Positions 1-13,400 of a stretch of 64,000 nucleotides of DNA are shown here, one piece after another. Origin of the DNA: Tolypeutes matacus (lineage: Eukaryota; Chordata; Mammalia; Cingulata; Chlamyphoridae); assembly GCA_026826555.1 (NCBI GenBank), contig JAKSZT010054305.1:1438297-1502296 (forward strand). The letters are read 5' to 3'. The notes under the pieces were generated by a model. It was not told the origin of the DNA and searched no databases. It saw only the letters and a list, made by a program, of their open reading frames with translations. Position 1 is the first letter of the stretch. Every line of letters starts with the position of its first letter. The position numbers and the translations under genes are program-made.

Positions 1-1370
1 TTTTCAGCCTTGGAACTGTAAGCTTGCAACCTAATAAATTTTTGTTGTAAAAGCCAACCCATTTCTGGTATATTGCCTTGGCAGCCTTTAGCAAATTAAA
101 ATAATGGTGGAGTGCTTTCTGAAAAAAAAGTTCAAATGGGCTGTTAGCACATATTCAACAAGCCTTCTATTCCAAGTTGATAGTCCTAGGTCCTCTGCTG
201 GCAAATGAAAATGAGCTTTTGACTTTGAGCAGCATATACATCCCTCCTGTGTGTACAAACTGTTTCTTCCTGTAGACAGTACCCTGTTATGTCTTCAGCC
301 TTATCCTAGAGAATGAAGGGAAATATCTTACCTAGAATCTATATGAATTCATATGCCTGAGAGACAGAAGCTTTTCCTTATGTAAAACTCTGAGCCTCTC
401 TTGTCTCCTCTTTTTTGATACCTTAACCTGGAACAAAGCCCAGATCTTACTCATCACATTAGGCATCATTACCAGTTTGCCATTTGTATGGAATAAAGCA
501 TATGGCAGCCTTCAGGTCCTAGCATGTAATGTGCTCTTGCTTTAGAAATCTTTCTTTGGTGCCATATAGAGCTGTCAGGATAGGAAAGGAAGTTTTTCTT
601 GACTTTTGCCTTGTTAAAGTTCTAGTCGTATTGGGAAAGTGTTCTTCTTTCTCTTTCAAAATATCCTTCAGGACCCCTCCTAGGCTTCTGTAGATGACGT
701 TTCTACTGAAGTAGTTATCAACAGGACTGATGCTTCTAGCGTAGGGATCCTGTGTTTAGGGAGCTGCTGCTGAGTTATTGGCAAAAATTATTTAAAGCTA
801 AGTCTATGCTGTTTGCAATCAGATATACACATATATGCATAGTTTTGTTGATAATCAAGTAAGAAAAGGAATTCCTGTTTAAGCTTTGATACCATCATTC
901 CTTTGGTTGTTAAAGGAATGATGAAATACATATGTAAAGATAATTGTTGTTACCTGGGAATTCTTGTGTAGTTCCTAGTTTTTTAAATTACTGTGCTGAA
1001 CTAATTAATAGGGTAAATTCCAAGAGCAGTTTACATATTAGATTATAGTTTCCTTTATTATCTCAGTATTTGTCACCACTGAGTGAAGGAAAAAAAAAGG
1101 ATATAGATTCCTTTACAGATTGTAATGATAAAAAATGTGTTAGTTTGCTGAATATATGGCTCTAGTTGACTATGTATATTTTCCATTACTATATTTAATA
1201 GCTATTGTTTTTTGCTATCTTTCCCCCTTTAAGTGACCTTGCATTTATCAGTGTCTATCCTATTCTCAAACCTTCTCTCCAAATCCCCATGATAGAAAGC
1301 ATAACTGATTTATACAGAGTAATAGTTTTCATGTTTCCCTCAAATGCTGGAAAAGTTCCTCCTTCAAAAC
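1..1370 (+). other. SDHC intron 4, no feature seen
   Basis: AT-rich intronic DNA. I recognise no exon, RNA gene or clear repeat here. The same holds for the short stretches 2880-3290, 5385-5735 and 7111-7472 of this intron. Confidence 0.6.
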
Positions 1371-1378
1371 TGGAAGCG

Positions 1379-1473
1379 TGGGGAGCAGACTCGGCTCACA
1401 TGGTTGAGTGCCTGCTTCCCATGTACGAAGTCCTGAGTTCATTCCCTGGTACCGCCTAAAAAAAAAAAAAAAA
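1379..1473 (+). repeat. Short tRNA-derived SINE (DAS-like)
   Basis: tRNA-like head ggggagcagactcggctcac, B-box-like gagttcattcc, A-rich tail. Diverged armadillo-type SINE. Confidence 0.75.
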
Positions 1474-1499
1474 CAGGAAGGGAGCAGGGTTTTGCTATA

Positions 1500-1645
1500 T
1501 GGCTTAGGCAAATTAGTTAACTCTATAAACCTCAGTTTGCTCCTTGTAAAATGGGACTATTAATAATGCCTATCTTAGAATTGATGGTTTCAAGAAGCTT
1601 TACACTCTGTGTTAAGTGATGAAAACAGTAATGAAAGCATGATGA
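1500..1645 (+). repeat. MIR remnant
   Basis: MIR-like segment (aaacctcagtttgctccttg, aaaatgggactattaataat) just after a short SINE. Confidence 0.55.
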
Positions 1646-1799
1646 ATTTAATCATAACAGTCTATTAGAAGATGTTGTGCCCTTGGTCATTTGCAAGAGG
1701 TATTGAATCATTTGGCCTCGATTGATGTCAGTCCCACCAGTTGTGCATTCTTGTGGCCCTCCTCCAATTAATTTTTCACACATCAGCAAGAAAAATCTT

Positions 1800-2520
1800 T
1801 TGACAATAAATTGAATCATGTCACGCCTTTGCTTAGAATCTGCTAATTACTATACTTGCCTTGAACTTAGATTAAAATTCAAATGTCCAACATAGCCTAA
1901 AATGCCTTGCCTGTTCTGGCCCTTGCCTAATCATCTCTGCCATTCTTCATTCTTCCCCTTGCTCACTCTGTTCTACGCCCATTGGTCTTTGAATTCCTTG
2001 AAATAGGCAAAACTCTTTCCCTCCTCAGAGCCATTGCAGGTTTTGTTCCCTTGGTCTGAAATGCCCACCTCCACCCCTTGCTCCACTGTGCGTGGTTAGT
2101 TCCTTCTTATTCTTGGATTTCAACAGAATTGTCAATTCAAAGAGTACTTTGCTTACCACCACAATAAAGTAGTGGCTTCCTTGTTAATTTTTTATTTCAT
2201 AAAACCATTCCTTCGTAGCTCTTGTTATACTTTTTATAGCGTTTATTAAACAATTTATAATTATTTTGTTTGCTTTTTATAAATCTATTTCTTTCATTAG
2301 ACCATGAACTCTTAATTAAGAGAGTGGGAACTGCATCTATCTTATTTTTTTTTTTTTTTTTACCGGGAGGTACCGGGGATCGAACCCCGGTCTCTCCATA
2401 TGGTAGACGGACGACGAACCTTTTGAGCCACATCCGTTTCCCTGCATCTATCTTATTTACCTTCATACCCTTTAGTCCTCAGTAGGAGCTTAGTAAATAT
2501 TTATTTATTGAATGAATATA
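1800..2520 (+). repeat. L2 LINE 3' region
   Basis: L2-type sequence (ccttgcctgttctggccctt, cctttagtcctcagtaggag, cttagtaaatatttattgaa-like end), interrupted by a minus-strand SINE at 2348-2441. Confidence 0.6.
2348..2441 (-). repeat. Short DAS-type SINE
   Basis: Minus-strand copy with head ggaaacggatgtggctcaaa, B box ggttcgatcccc and A tail, flanked by ctgcatctatcttattt (2331-2347, 2442-2458). Confidence 0.85.
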
Positions 2521-2699
2521 CCCATGTAAATCACTTTGCTCATAGTGATTGCTTCAGAAATGTTCATTCTTCCTACCCTCTGGTTAATCTTCTATTATGC
2601 ATTAGATGTTGGAGAGGGATAATAACTGGCCTCTACCCTTAAGGAGTAATTAGTCTAAGGAGTGAGAAAACTAAATATTTGTAATGCACTGTGATAATT

Positions 2700-2880
2700 T
2701 TTTTATTTAAGCTTTTTGTTTTGAAATAACTTCAAACTTACAAGACTATAACCCCCCTTACATAGAATTCTGACATTTCCCACCCTTCTACTTCTATGCC
2801 CAGATATCCAGATCCACCAATTTTAACATTTTGCCATATTTGACATAACTGTGAAAATTTGTAGAAATATGGAACCCCGG
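2700..2880 (-). repeat. L1M 3' fragment
   Basis: Antisense L1M 3'UTR-type sequence (gaaataacttcaaacttaca, cccagatatccagatccacc, aacattttgccatatttgac). Confidence 0.55.
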
Positions 2881-3289
2881 AGGAGAGACTAATGGCTACT
2901 CTGGAGGAGTTGGAGAGCTTGAAAGGATGAGTAGAAGAGTTCATGAAGAGGAGTTGGAGGAGGGCATTCCAGCAGAGAAACTACCTTATGCAAAGGAATA
3001 GGGATTTAAGCTCTCAGAGTCTTGGATAATGATGACTAGGTCCAAGTGGCTTGAGAGTGGTAATTATGGGAGAAATGAAGAAGATAGTGAAGTGACAAAA
3101 GTGGTGAAGATGGGCCAGGACTTTTTTTCACCACACTGAAGAGTTGGAACTTCATCCTGTAATTTTGACAAGGCTGAAGACCAGGTAGGCCTTGGACTGT
3201 GGAAAAAGCGTTACTTTGGGTTTTACCTCCTTGTAGTCCACATTAGCTACTTTGGGGAGCTACTTTAAATGTTTTCCTCACCTTCTGTG

Positions 3290-5384
3290 GTACAAACTGC
3301 TACTGTTTTGACCCAATAAATAGTAATACAGATTTGGTACTGGGAAGTGGGGTGCTACTATAACAAATAACCTAAAGTGTGAAAGTGGCTTTGGAATTGG
3401 ATAATGGGTAGAGGCTGGAAGAATTTGAAGACATTTAAGAGTAAAAGAATAGATTGCCTCAAAGAGACTGTTGGTAGAAATTTGGGCATTAAATGTGTTT
3501 CTGGGTTTTCTGCTGGAGGTTGGAGAATAGCGGCCTGCTCAGGCTTGCAGCTGTGTGGCCCACGATGGTTGCACGAGACAGGGACATGCAGCCTTCTGAG
3601 CCTGGTAAGGAACTTGGTGGAAATTGAATGAGTATCACTAACTTTGCAGGAGGAGGATGGATTCTTGAAGCATAGGCTGTATTAGCTTAATAACATTTGG
3701 GGAGCATCATGGCAACTTAAGGATGCCCCTGGTGATGATTTTGAAAATATGATCTGTGAAGGAGTTTCTTGGATTTGAAATTTTTGGAGTCTGAGAAGTA
3801 CTAAAATATCATTGGATAATGATAAAGTGGATGTCTAAAACAAAGGGGATATGAATAAATATTTTGTTTAATGTAAAAGTGTGTTTCTTGTGAGGCCTTA
3901 GAAGGAAAAGATGAAAGTGTTGTTGGAAACTGGAGGAAAGGCAGTTCTTGTTCTAAAGTGGCACAGAATTTGGGGGAACTGCATTCTGATACAGAATGGA
4001 AGGCAGAACTTGTAAATGTTGAACTTGGATATTTCACTGAGGAGATTTCCAAGCAAAGTGTGAAAAGTACAGCCTGGTTTCTCCTTGCTGCTTTTAATAA
4101 AATGCAAGAGGAATGAGATAAATTGAAAAATGAGCTATTAAGCAAAAAGGAACTAGCAATGGATGATTTGGAAAATACTCAGCCTATCCAGATAACATGC
4201 TCTGGAAACAGGGTCAAGGGTTTGGCTGGACACACATTTGCTAAAGAGATGGATCCAATTAGCCATTTCAGAAGAAGCCGGGAATAGAGATGGAGCCGTC
4301 CAGGAAAAATATATGGAGGACCTTATCTGATGCCCTAGAACCCCTTGCATTGCTTGGAATACCAGCGAGATTTTTATGAATTTTACATCAGTGCCAGCTT
4401 GGACTTAAAGGGACAGAGATGGCATGAAATGAAGAAAGGATTGCTCCAAGGATAGAGCTATGGATGGAAAGGTGTAGGTAGAAAGAACCTCTTTGGGCCA
4501 AGAGTGGGGCCACCACTCTTTGTTTTAGAGAGGGTGTTGCCAGGCCCCAGGGTTCTTAAAGAGGAGCCACCACCCCATCGGGCCTGGAGGACAGAGCATC
4601 GAGCCAGAGAAGATTATTCTCAGGCCTTGGGATCTAATGGAATTTACCCTGCTGGGTTGCTGATTTGCTTTAGACCTGTAACCCCTTTTTTCCTTCCAAT
4701 TTTTTCCCTTTTGGGAGAAACAAATGTCTATCCAATACCTGTCCCACGACTGTATTTTAGAAGCACATAACTTATTTTCTAGATTTCGCAGGTCTACAGG
4801 TGGAGAGGAATGCCCAAGTTTGGACCATATGTGTACTGATTTAGATGAGATTTTGGGCTTAGGTTTGGTGTCGAGTGACTTAAGGTTTTGGAGATGTTGG
4901 AGTGGGGTGAATATATTTCACATGGGAAGGGCGTGAATCTTGCGGGGGGGCGGGAGGGTGGATTGTTATGGATTGAATAGTGTCTACTATAAAGATACAT
5001 TCAAGTCTTAATCCTCGGTCCCATGAATGTGATCCTATTTGGAAAAAGGATCTTTGAAGATGTTGTTAGTTATGATGAAGCCAAACTGGATTAGGGTGGG
5101 TTCTAATCCAAAACGACTGGAGTCCTTATTAGAAAATGAAATTGGACACAGAGGGAGAGATGATGACCATGTGACTGAGGCAGAGATTGAGTTATACCAG
5201 AAACCAGAGAACTCCATGGATTTCTGACAAGTCACTGCTAGAACCTATAGACTTCAGAGGAATCATGACCCTGCCAACACCTTGATTTTGGACTTCTTGC
5301 CTCCAGAACTGGGGGCCAAAAAATTTCTGTTGTTTTAAACCACCCAGTTTGTACTTTATTATGGCAGCCCTAGCAAACAAAGAC
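3290..5384 (+). mobile_element. MaLR-type LTR element (internal part plus 3' LTR)
   Basis: Old mammalian-apparent LTR retroelement. The internal part begins near the hallmark gatttggtactgggaagtgg (about 3332) and runs to about 4963 with no surviving frame. The 3' LTR is about 4964-5384, from tgttatggattgaatagtgt to gcagccctagcaaacaaagaca, with the typical region ending gccaccttgat-like, tcttgcctccagaactg, ttgttttaaaccacccagt. The 5' LTR is missing or unrecognisable. It lies within SDHC intron 4 on the sense strand. Confidence 0.75.
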
Positions 5385-5734
5385 AGTATGCTTTCAATAA
5401 ATGTCTGAGAAAGAAATTAAAGAGTACGTGTTTGCTGCATTTGGCAGCAGTAGAATTAGAATGGACCTCTATAAATTATACTTTCTTCATCCTGTTTTCC
5501 ATCTCCAACTGCTATAAATGTTTCATGTTCTTCAGAATATTCTTGGAAAGATTTTGCATAACCATCTCAATAACCTTACCATCGTAAATGCCTTCTAGTG
5601 TTTTTTAGCCATTTTTATGACTTGAGTGGAAATAGCATTGTTTTATGACTTGTTACCCTACTCTGTAAGTCACAGTTACTGATGGAATTTGTAGGAATAG
5701 AAACTAGGTAACAACTATTGTGGTGGTGGTTATT

Positions 5735-5845
5735 TTTTTAACAGCTTTAATAAGCTATGATTCACATACCATACACTTCACCCATTTAACGATTATAATT
5801 CAGTGTTTGTTAGTATATTCACAGAGTTTTGCAGCCATCACCACA

Positions 5846-5882
<37 letters not shown>

Positions 5883-7110
5883 TGAGAGATCCAAGAAAAG
5901 CTAATACAAAGAGAATGTCAATATGTTCCCTGTCATAAAGTTTCAGCTGGTTGCCTGATAGCCCTGTATCACTTCTCAGAGGAGCTGGGGTTCAAACCAG
6001 GGACCTTGTATGTGCTAGTCAGGAATTCTTCCTCTGAGCTAATCTGTCTCCTCACAATCAATTTTAGAACATTTTTATGATCCCAAAGAGAAACGCTTTG
6101 CCCATTTGTAATCTCTCCACATTTCTCCTAACCCTCCTCAAGCCCTAGGTAACCAATAATCTATCTTTTTTCTTTATAGACTTGCCTATTCTAGGCATTT
6201 CATATAAGTTGACTCATACTATATGTGGTTATTTGTGACTGGCTTCTTTTAATTAACATAATGTTTTAAAAGTTCATCCATGTTGTAGCATTTCTTTTTA
6301 TTGCCAAATAATGTTCCGTTGTCTAGATATACCACATTTTATTTATCTGTTTATCAATTAATGGACATTTGGATTGTTTCTACTTTTTGACTATTATGAA
6401 TAGTGTACAAGTTTTTGTATGGATGTGTGTTTTCAATGTTTTTGAATATGTACCTAAGAATGGAATTGCAGCATCATAGGTTAACTAAGTTTTGCCTTTT
6501 GAGGGACTTTTCCAAAGTGGCTGCACCATTTTACAATCCCACAAGCAATGTATGAGGGTTCCCATTTCTCTACGTCCTTGTAAACACTTGTTATTATCTG
6601 TCTTATTTGTAGTCATCCTAGAGGTGCAAAGTGGTATCTCTTGGTTTTGATTTGCATTTCATTCATGGCTAATGATGTTGAACATCTTTTCATGTGCTTA
6701 TTGGCCATTTATATATCATCTTTTGAGAAATGCCTATTTAGTTCCCTTGTCCCATTTTTTAATTGAGTTGTCTTTTTATTGTTGAGTCTTAAGAGTTCTT
6801 CAGATATTCTGAATACAAGTCCCTTATCAGATATATGATTTGCAAATATTTTCTCCCATTCTGTGGGTTGTCATGTTACTTTTTTAATGCTATTGTCTAC
6901 AGCACAAAAGGCTTCAATTTTGATGAAGTCTAATTTTTTTTCTTTTGTCATTTGTGGTGTTGGTGTCATATCCAAGAAACCATTGCCTAATCCAAGGTCA
7001 CAAAGATTTAATCTTATGTGTTCTTCTAAAAGTTTTATAGTTTTCACTCTTACAAATAGATCTCTGACCCATTTTGAGTTAATTTTTGTATGGTAGTGAT
7101 TTGAATGATT
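5735..7110 (-). repeat. L1M 3' end, antisense in SDHC intron 4
   Basis: Minus-strand L1 3'UTR and ORF2 C-terminal remains (reads INSKWVRDLFVRVKTIKLLE and GLGNGFLDMT on the minus strand). Interrupted by the SINE at 5851-6051. Old and full of lesions. Confidence 0.8.
5851..6051 (-). repeat. Diverged tRNA-derived SINE in L1M
   Basis: Minus strand: ggagacagattagctcagag head, ggtttgaacccc B box, long A tail (T run 5851-5879). The duplication is cacaatcaattt. Confidence 0.75.
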
Positions 7111-7472
7111 TAAAATTTTGTCTTGGTCTTCTTTTCTCTGCACTGAATATACTGCTTTTACTTTTCTTACTGAGATAATGATGTAGATACAGCCATAGGG
7201 TGATCCTGTAATGTGGCAGGTGAGCATTTTTATAGAGAAAGATGTTAGAGGAGGAATAATGTGCCAAAACACATGGCATATTTAAGAGATGAGGGTCAGG
7301 TCCCAAATAGCCTATTTCCCACCACAAACTTGAATGTTAGTTTAAAACTCTCCCATTTCAAAATGGTTTAGAATTGTATGAAGTGCCAGGAGCTGTTGTG
7401 GAACTCAGTTTTACACATTATATTATTTGCACTAGTGGGCACCTGTAATAGACTTCTTGGTTTTCTCCTCAG

Positions 7473-7636
7473 GGTTCACTCTTTTTGGCTTGTCGGCCCT
7501 GATTCTCCCTGGGAACTTTGAGTCTTATTTGGAACTTGTGAAGTCCCTGTGTCTAGGGCCAGCACTGATCTACACAGCTAAGTTTTTGCTTGCCTTCCCT
7601 CTCACATATCACGCCTTGAATGGAATCCGACACTTG
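7473..7636 (+). CDS. SDHC: SDHC exon 5 (succinate dehydrogenase cytochrome b560 subunit)
   Basis: Internal coding exon of the large membrane-anchor subunit of mitochondrial complex II, which passes electrons from succinate oxidation to ubiquinone in the inner membrane. Seen: a pyrimidine tract and ag at 7471-7472, a gtaagt donor at 7637, and a 164-nt exon matching the known size of human exon 5 (c.242-405). The translation covers residues 81-135 and includes [20 protein letters not shown], part of the membrane bundle, and the motif [10 protein letters not shown]. By human numbering the His of YH is residue 127, the axial ligand of heme b, and it is retained. Exons 1-4 lie upstream of the window, so bases 1-7472 are intron 4. 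Intron 5 (7637-10184) separates it from the last exon. Differences from human (for example TW to AL after His127) look like ordinary divergence. This is the functional, intron-bearing locus. Confidence 0.96.
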
Positions 7637-10289
<2,653 letters not shown>

Positions 10290-10460
10290 AGAGATAAGGT
10301 TCTCAAAATCATCTTCCTACAAACAATTACATTGTTTTTTTTTTTTCCTGTTTGTCACTCTTATCTCCAGTCAGGGCAAATATCTCCTGATTTCTTTAGA
10401 CTCTTACGTTCACAGATTCCCTTGGAACTCCATAACAATAAAGTACCTTACAGAACCATA
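10290..10460 (+). promoter_or_regulatory. SDHC: SDHC 3'UTR with proximal poly(A) signal
   Basis: Sequence after the SDHC stop codon. A canonical AATAAA lies at 10437-10442, about 150 bp past the stop, and fits a short 3'UTR form. Human SDHC also has longer 3'UTR forms, so this may not be the only site. The cleavage position is inferred. Confidence 0.6.
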
Positions 10461-10469
10461 ATTGTGTAA

Positions 10470-12050
10470 GAGTCCAGTCCCTTGTTTGTAAAGATGAAAT
10501 GGTTGCAAAACTCCCTTTTCCTGGCCTTAGATTAGAGCCTACTCTGGGTCTAGGAGCCCTTATTTGCCCTCCTTATTGGGCCTTGATTTGTGCTGAGGGT
10601 CAGCATTTAGCTTCTTCCTGAGACACTGGAAACAATGCCAGCTCTGTGGCCTCTGCCCTGGGGACTGGGGGTGGGGCTTTGGGTGCCACCATCTGTGGGT
10701 TGCTGGCTTGAAGGACAATTCTGTTCATTGATGAGAGTCCAGGGTCTTTAGCACCCACACAGTGTGACTGAAAGAAGAGTGGTGGGGGTGGGAGAAAATT
10801 AGCTTGTCCCAGCTAGAGGGAGATAAAGAGAGTGAGTTGGCTCTTGGAGCAGATGCTTTGGGGAGAGGACATACAGCCTTTGATACAAGAGGAAGATCCA
10901 GAAAATTTTCATTCAACTTATTAAGGGTTATTTCTTTTCCTTGCATTTCTGGAAAAACAAGCTTCTTAATGCCATTTTTTTCTGATCTAAGTTCATGTGA
11001 CATCTTTTTCAGAAACTGAATTAATATACTCATTTTGTCTTTGACTCCTTGAAATCTAGAGGAACTGGGAGAATATCCAATTCTCCAATATCCTCCCCTT
11101 CTCTCTGCTCTCAGGCATTTACACTCCCTACTCTGACCTTTCCCAGGAGGAAAACAGCTTGTCCTGCGACTGACCACTGGAAAACTTTTCAGGGAATCAA
11201 ACACAAGTAGCCGGATATTTAAATATCACACAGAAGCCTCGGAGAGGGAAGTAGCCAGAGAAAAGAAGTTAAGCATGTGGAGAGCTTTGGGGTTACAATA
11301 GACTCCAAAATCCCATTCAAGACTGATTACTAGCAGCCTCATGGTGTACTGTTCATCAAATTATGAACCAGTGAGGAAGGCAGGGGACCAGTAGCAACAA
11401 AAGCTAAGGAATGGGCTAGGATGTAGATTTGGAAAGGGATGGTTGAAAACCTGACAAAACTTTATAGTTGAATAAGGAAACTGGCTGCTTTTATAATCCA
11501 CATAGGCCAGGCATCTGGGTCCCTAATTCCTGTGGCAGGAATGCTATCTGTATAGTCTTGGAAACATTGGGGTAACAGATCAGTCTTGTCCATCACTTTG
11601 AGTTGTTGACCTCCAATTAAACCCTTGGGCTGGATAGGGGTAACAATGATGGTAACTGGTGTCAGTTGGAGAGAAAAACTTTACTTAAGCTAAGACAGTG
11701 GGGACCTGCTGCCTCGACAGTCTTCATCCTAGCTCCCCACTAGTCTTTGGTCTTCAGTAATGTTTTCTTCTCCCTTTTTGCTAGACTGGTCATGGGAATT
11801 CATTATAGCCCTCCTCCAACTTAAACCAGTTGTTCTCTGTACTTTTGTCCTGGGAGTGAAGGACAAGGGTTCATGAGGGAACACTTTGGCACTGGAATTG
11901 GGAAAAATTTGGCAAGGGGATTAAATTTAACAGCCAGTGCCAGAAAGATGAAGAATGGGGTCAAAGATAAACAGATGTGGGGTACTGGGGAATGAATAGG
12001 GATCTTCTTGGCTCTTTTGGTGGCTTCTTTGCATTCAGGTGATTGAAAGC
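10470..12050. other. Intergenic, no feature seen
   Basis: Between the SDHC 3' end and the SINEs before CFAP126. A 159-codon minus-strand frame (10725-11204) has no family resemblance and is probably chance or within a longer SDHC 3'UTR. Confidence 0.5.
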
Positions 12051-12057
12051 ATGTGGT

Positions 12058-12381
12058 GAGAAGTGGATGTGGCTCAGGCGATTGGGCTCCCGCCTACCAC
12101 ATGGGAGGTCCCAGGTTTGGTTCCCAGTGCCTCCTGAAGAGGATGAGCAAGACAGCGAGCTGACGCAACAAGATGACACAAGAGACACAAGGAAAACAAT
12201 GAGAGACACAACAAAGCAGGGAGCGGAGGTGGTTTGAGCGATTGGACGCCTCCCTCCCATATTGGAGGTCTCAGGTTCAGCTCCTGGTGCCTCTTAAAAA
12301 GAAGCACACAACAGACAAAGCAAATGTAAATGACAAGGGGGTGGGAAGAAATAAATAAAATAAATCTTGAAAAAAAAAAAA
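12058..12381 (+). repeat. Dimeric DAS SINE
   Basis: Two tRNA-like monomers: agtggatgtggctcaggcga at 12062 and ggaggtggtttgagcgattg at 12223. Linked by a SINE-specific spacer and ended by a aaataaataaaataaatc tail. Confidence 0.85.
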
Positions 12382-12705
12382 GTATGGTGGTAGAGTGTTC
12401 TTCATGTTTGTCATACTACCCTCAATTCCCTACTTACCATCTTAGTTTTTCATCCCTTTCCTCCAACCACTTTTGCATGTTCAGTTTTCAAACGATATTG
12501 GTATTTTTGCTTGAGTTTTGCTTTTGTAATTCTTTCTAATTTGTTTTCCCTGTGTGTTCTGTCATTGCTTAGATATGAAGTCTTTGTAGACAAGGATAGT
12601 ATCTTCTATTTTGGCTTTTCACACCTTTTCTTCCCCACCTTTTCCAAACACACATAGACATACTCTACTAAACAATTAAAATTGCTGACTTAAAATTGTA
12701 GTTGT

Positions 12706-12942
12706 GGGGGAAGCAGATGTGGCTCAATCGATAGGGCTCCCATTTACCATATGGGAGGCCCCGGGTTTGGTTCCTGGAGCCTCCTGGTGAAGGCAAGCCA
12801 GCCCACGTGGTGCGGTGAGCTGACGCAGCAGGATGACCCAACAAGGGGAGACAAGCAGAAACAAAAACGCACAGCAAATGGACACAGCGAGCACAAGCAG
12901 CAAGGGGGGAATAAATGAATGAATAAATCTTTAAAAAAAAAA
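12706..12942 (+). repeat. DAS SINE, full length
   Basis: Head gggggaagcagatgtggctc, B box gggtttggttcc, tail caaggggggaataaatgaat. Duplication aattgtagttgt on both sides. Confidence 0.88.
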
Positions 12943-13300
12943 TTTTTTTTAATTGTAGTTGTGCATGCCCTTCTTCTCCAGGGTCACTTCTTTTCAGAGT
13001 TTGGTTATAGATATCCTAAAAAATGGGAAACTTTTCAATGTTGGAGTCCTATCCCAGGATGAAAAATGAAGGGATGGGGGGGTTGGTTTTCGAGGTTCTG
13101 CCCTTTTGTTGTGATTCATACCAGCTTCCTCTTGGTCATTTCTGGAGTATAATGGACTCAGTCCTTATGGAAACGTGTTCTACCCCATGTACTTTTCCTT
13201 ACTCTATTTCCTCAACCTCCCTCCTCATAGTTATGGGTTACAAGAGGCAGCCGTAGCAGGAGGAGAAAATAAGGATCAAGAGAAGATTCAACAAATGATG

Positions 13301-13306
13301 TTTATT
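13301..13306 (-). terminator. CFAP126: Candidate CFAP126 poly(A) signal
   Basis: On the minus strand this reads AATAAA, about 95 nt downstream of the CFAP126 stop codon. It is the first canonical signal in that 3' flank. Inferred from position and motif only. Confidence 0.5.
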
Positions 13307-13400
13307 TTCCAAATTTGCCTTTACTTTCACCCTATAATTTCTCTGTTCTACATTCCTGACAGAGATCTTGTTAACTTAATATAGGTTAATATAGGTTTTC

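Noticed and set aside
10725..11204. 159-codon minus-strand frame
   Set aside because: No similarity recognised; within the likely extended SDHC 3' region.
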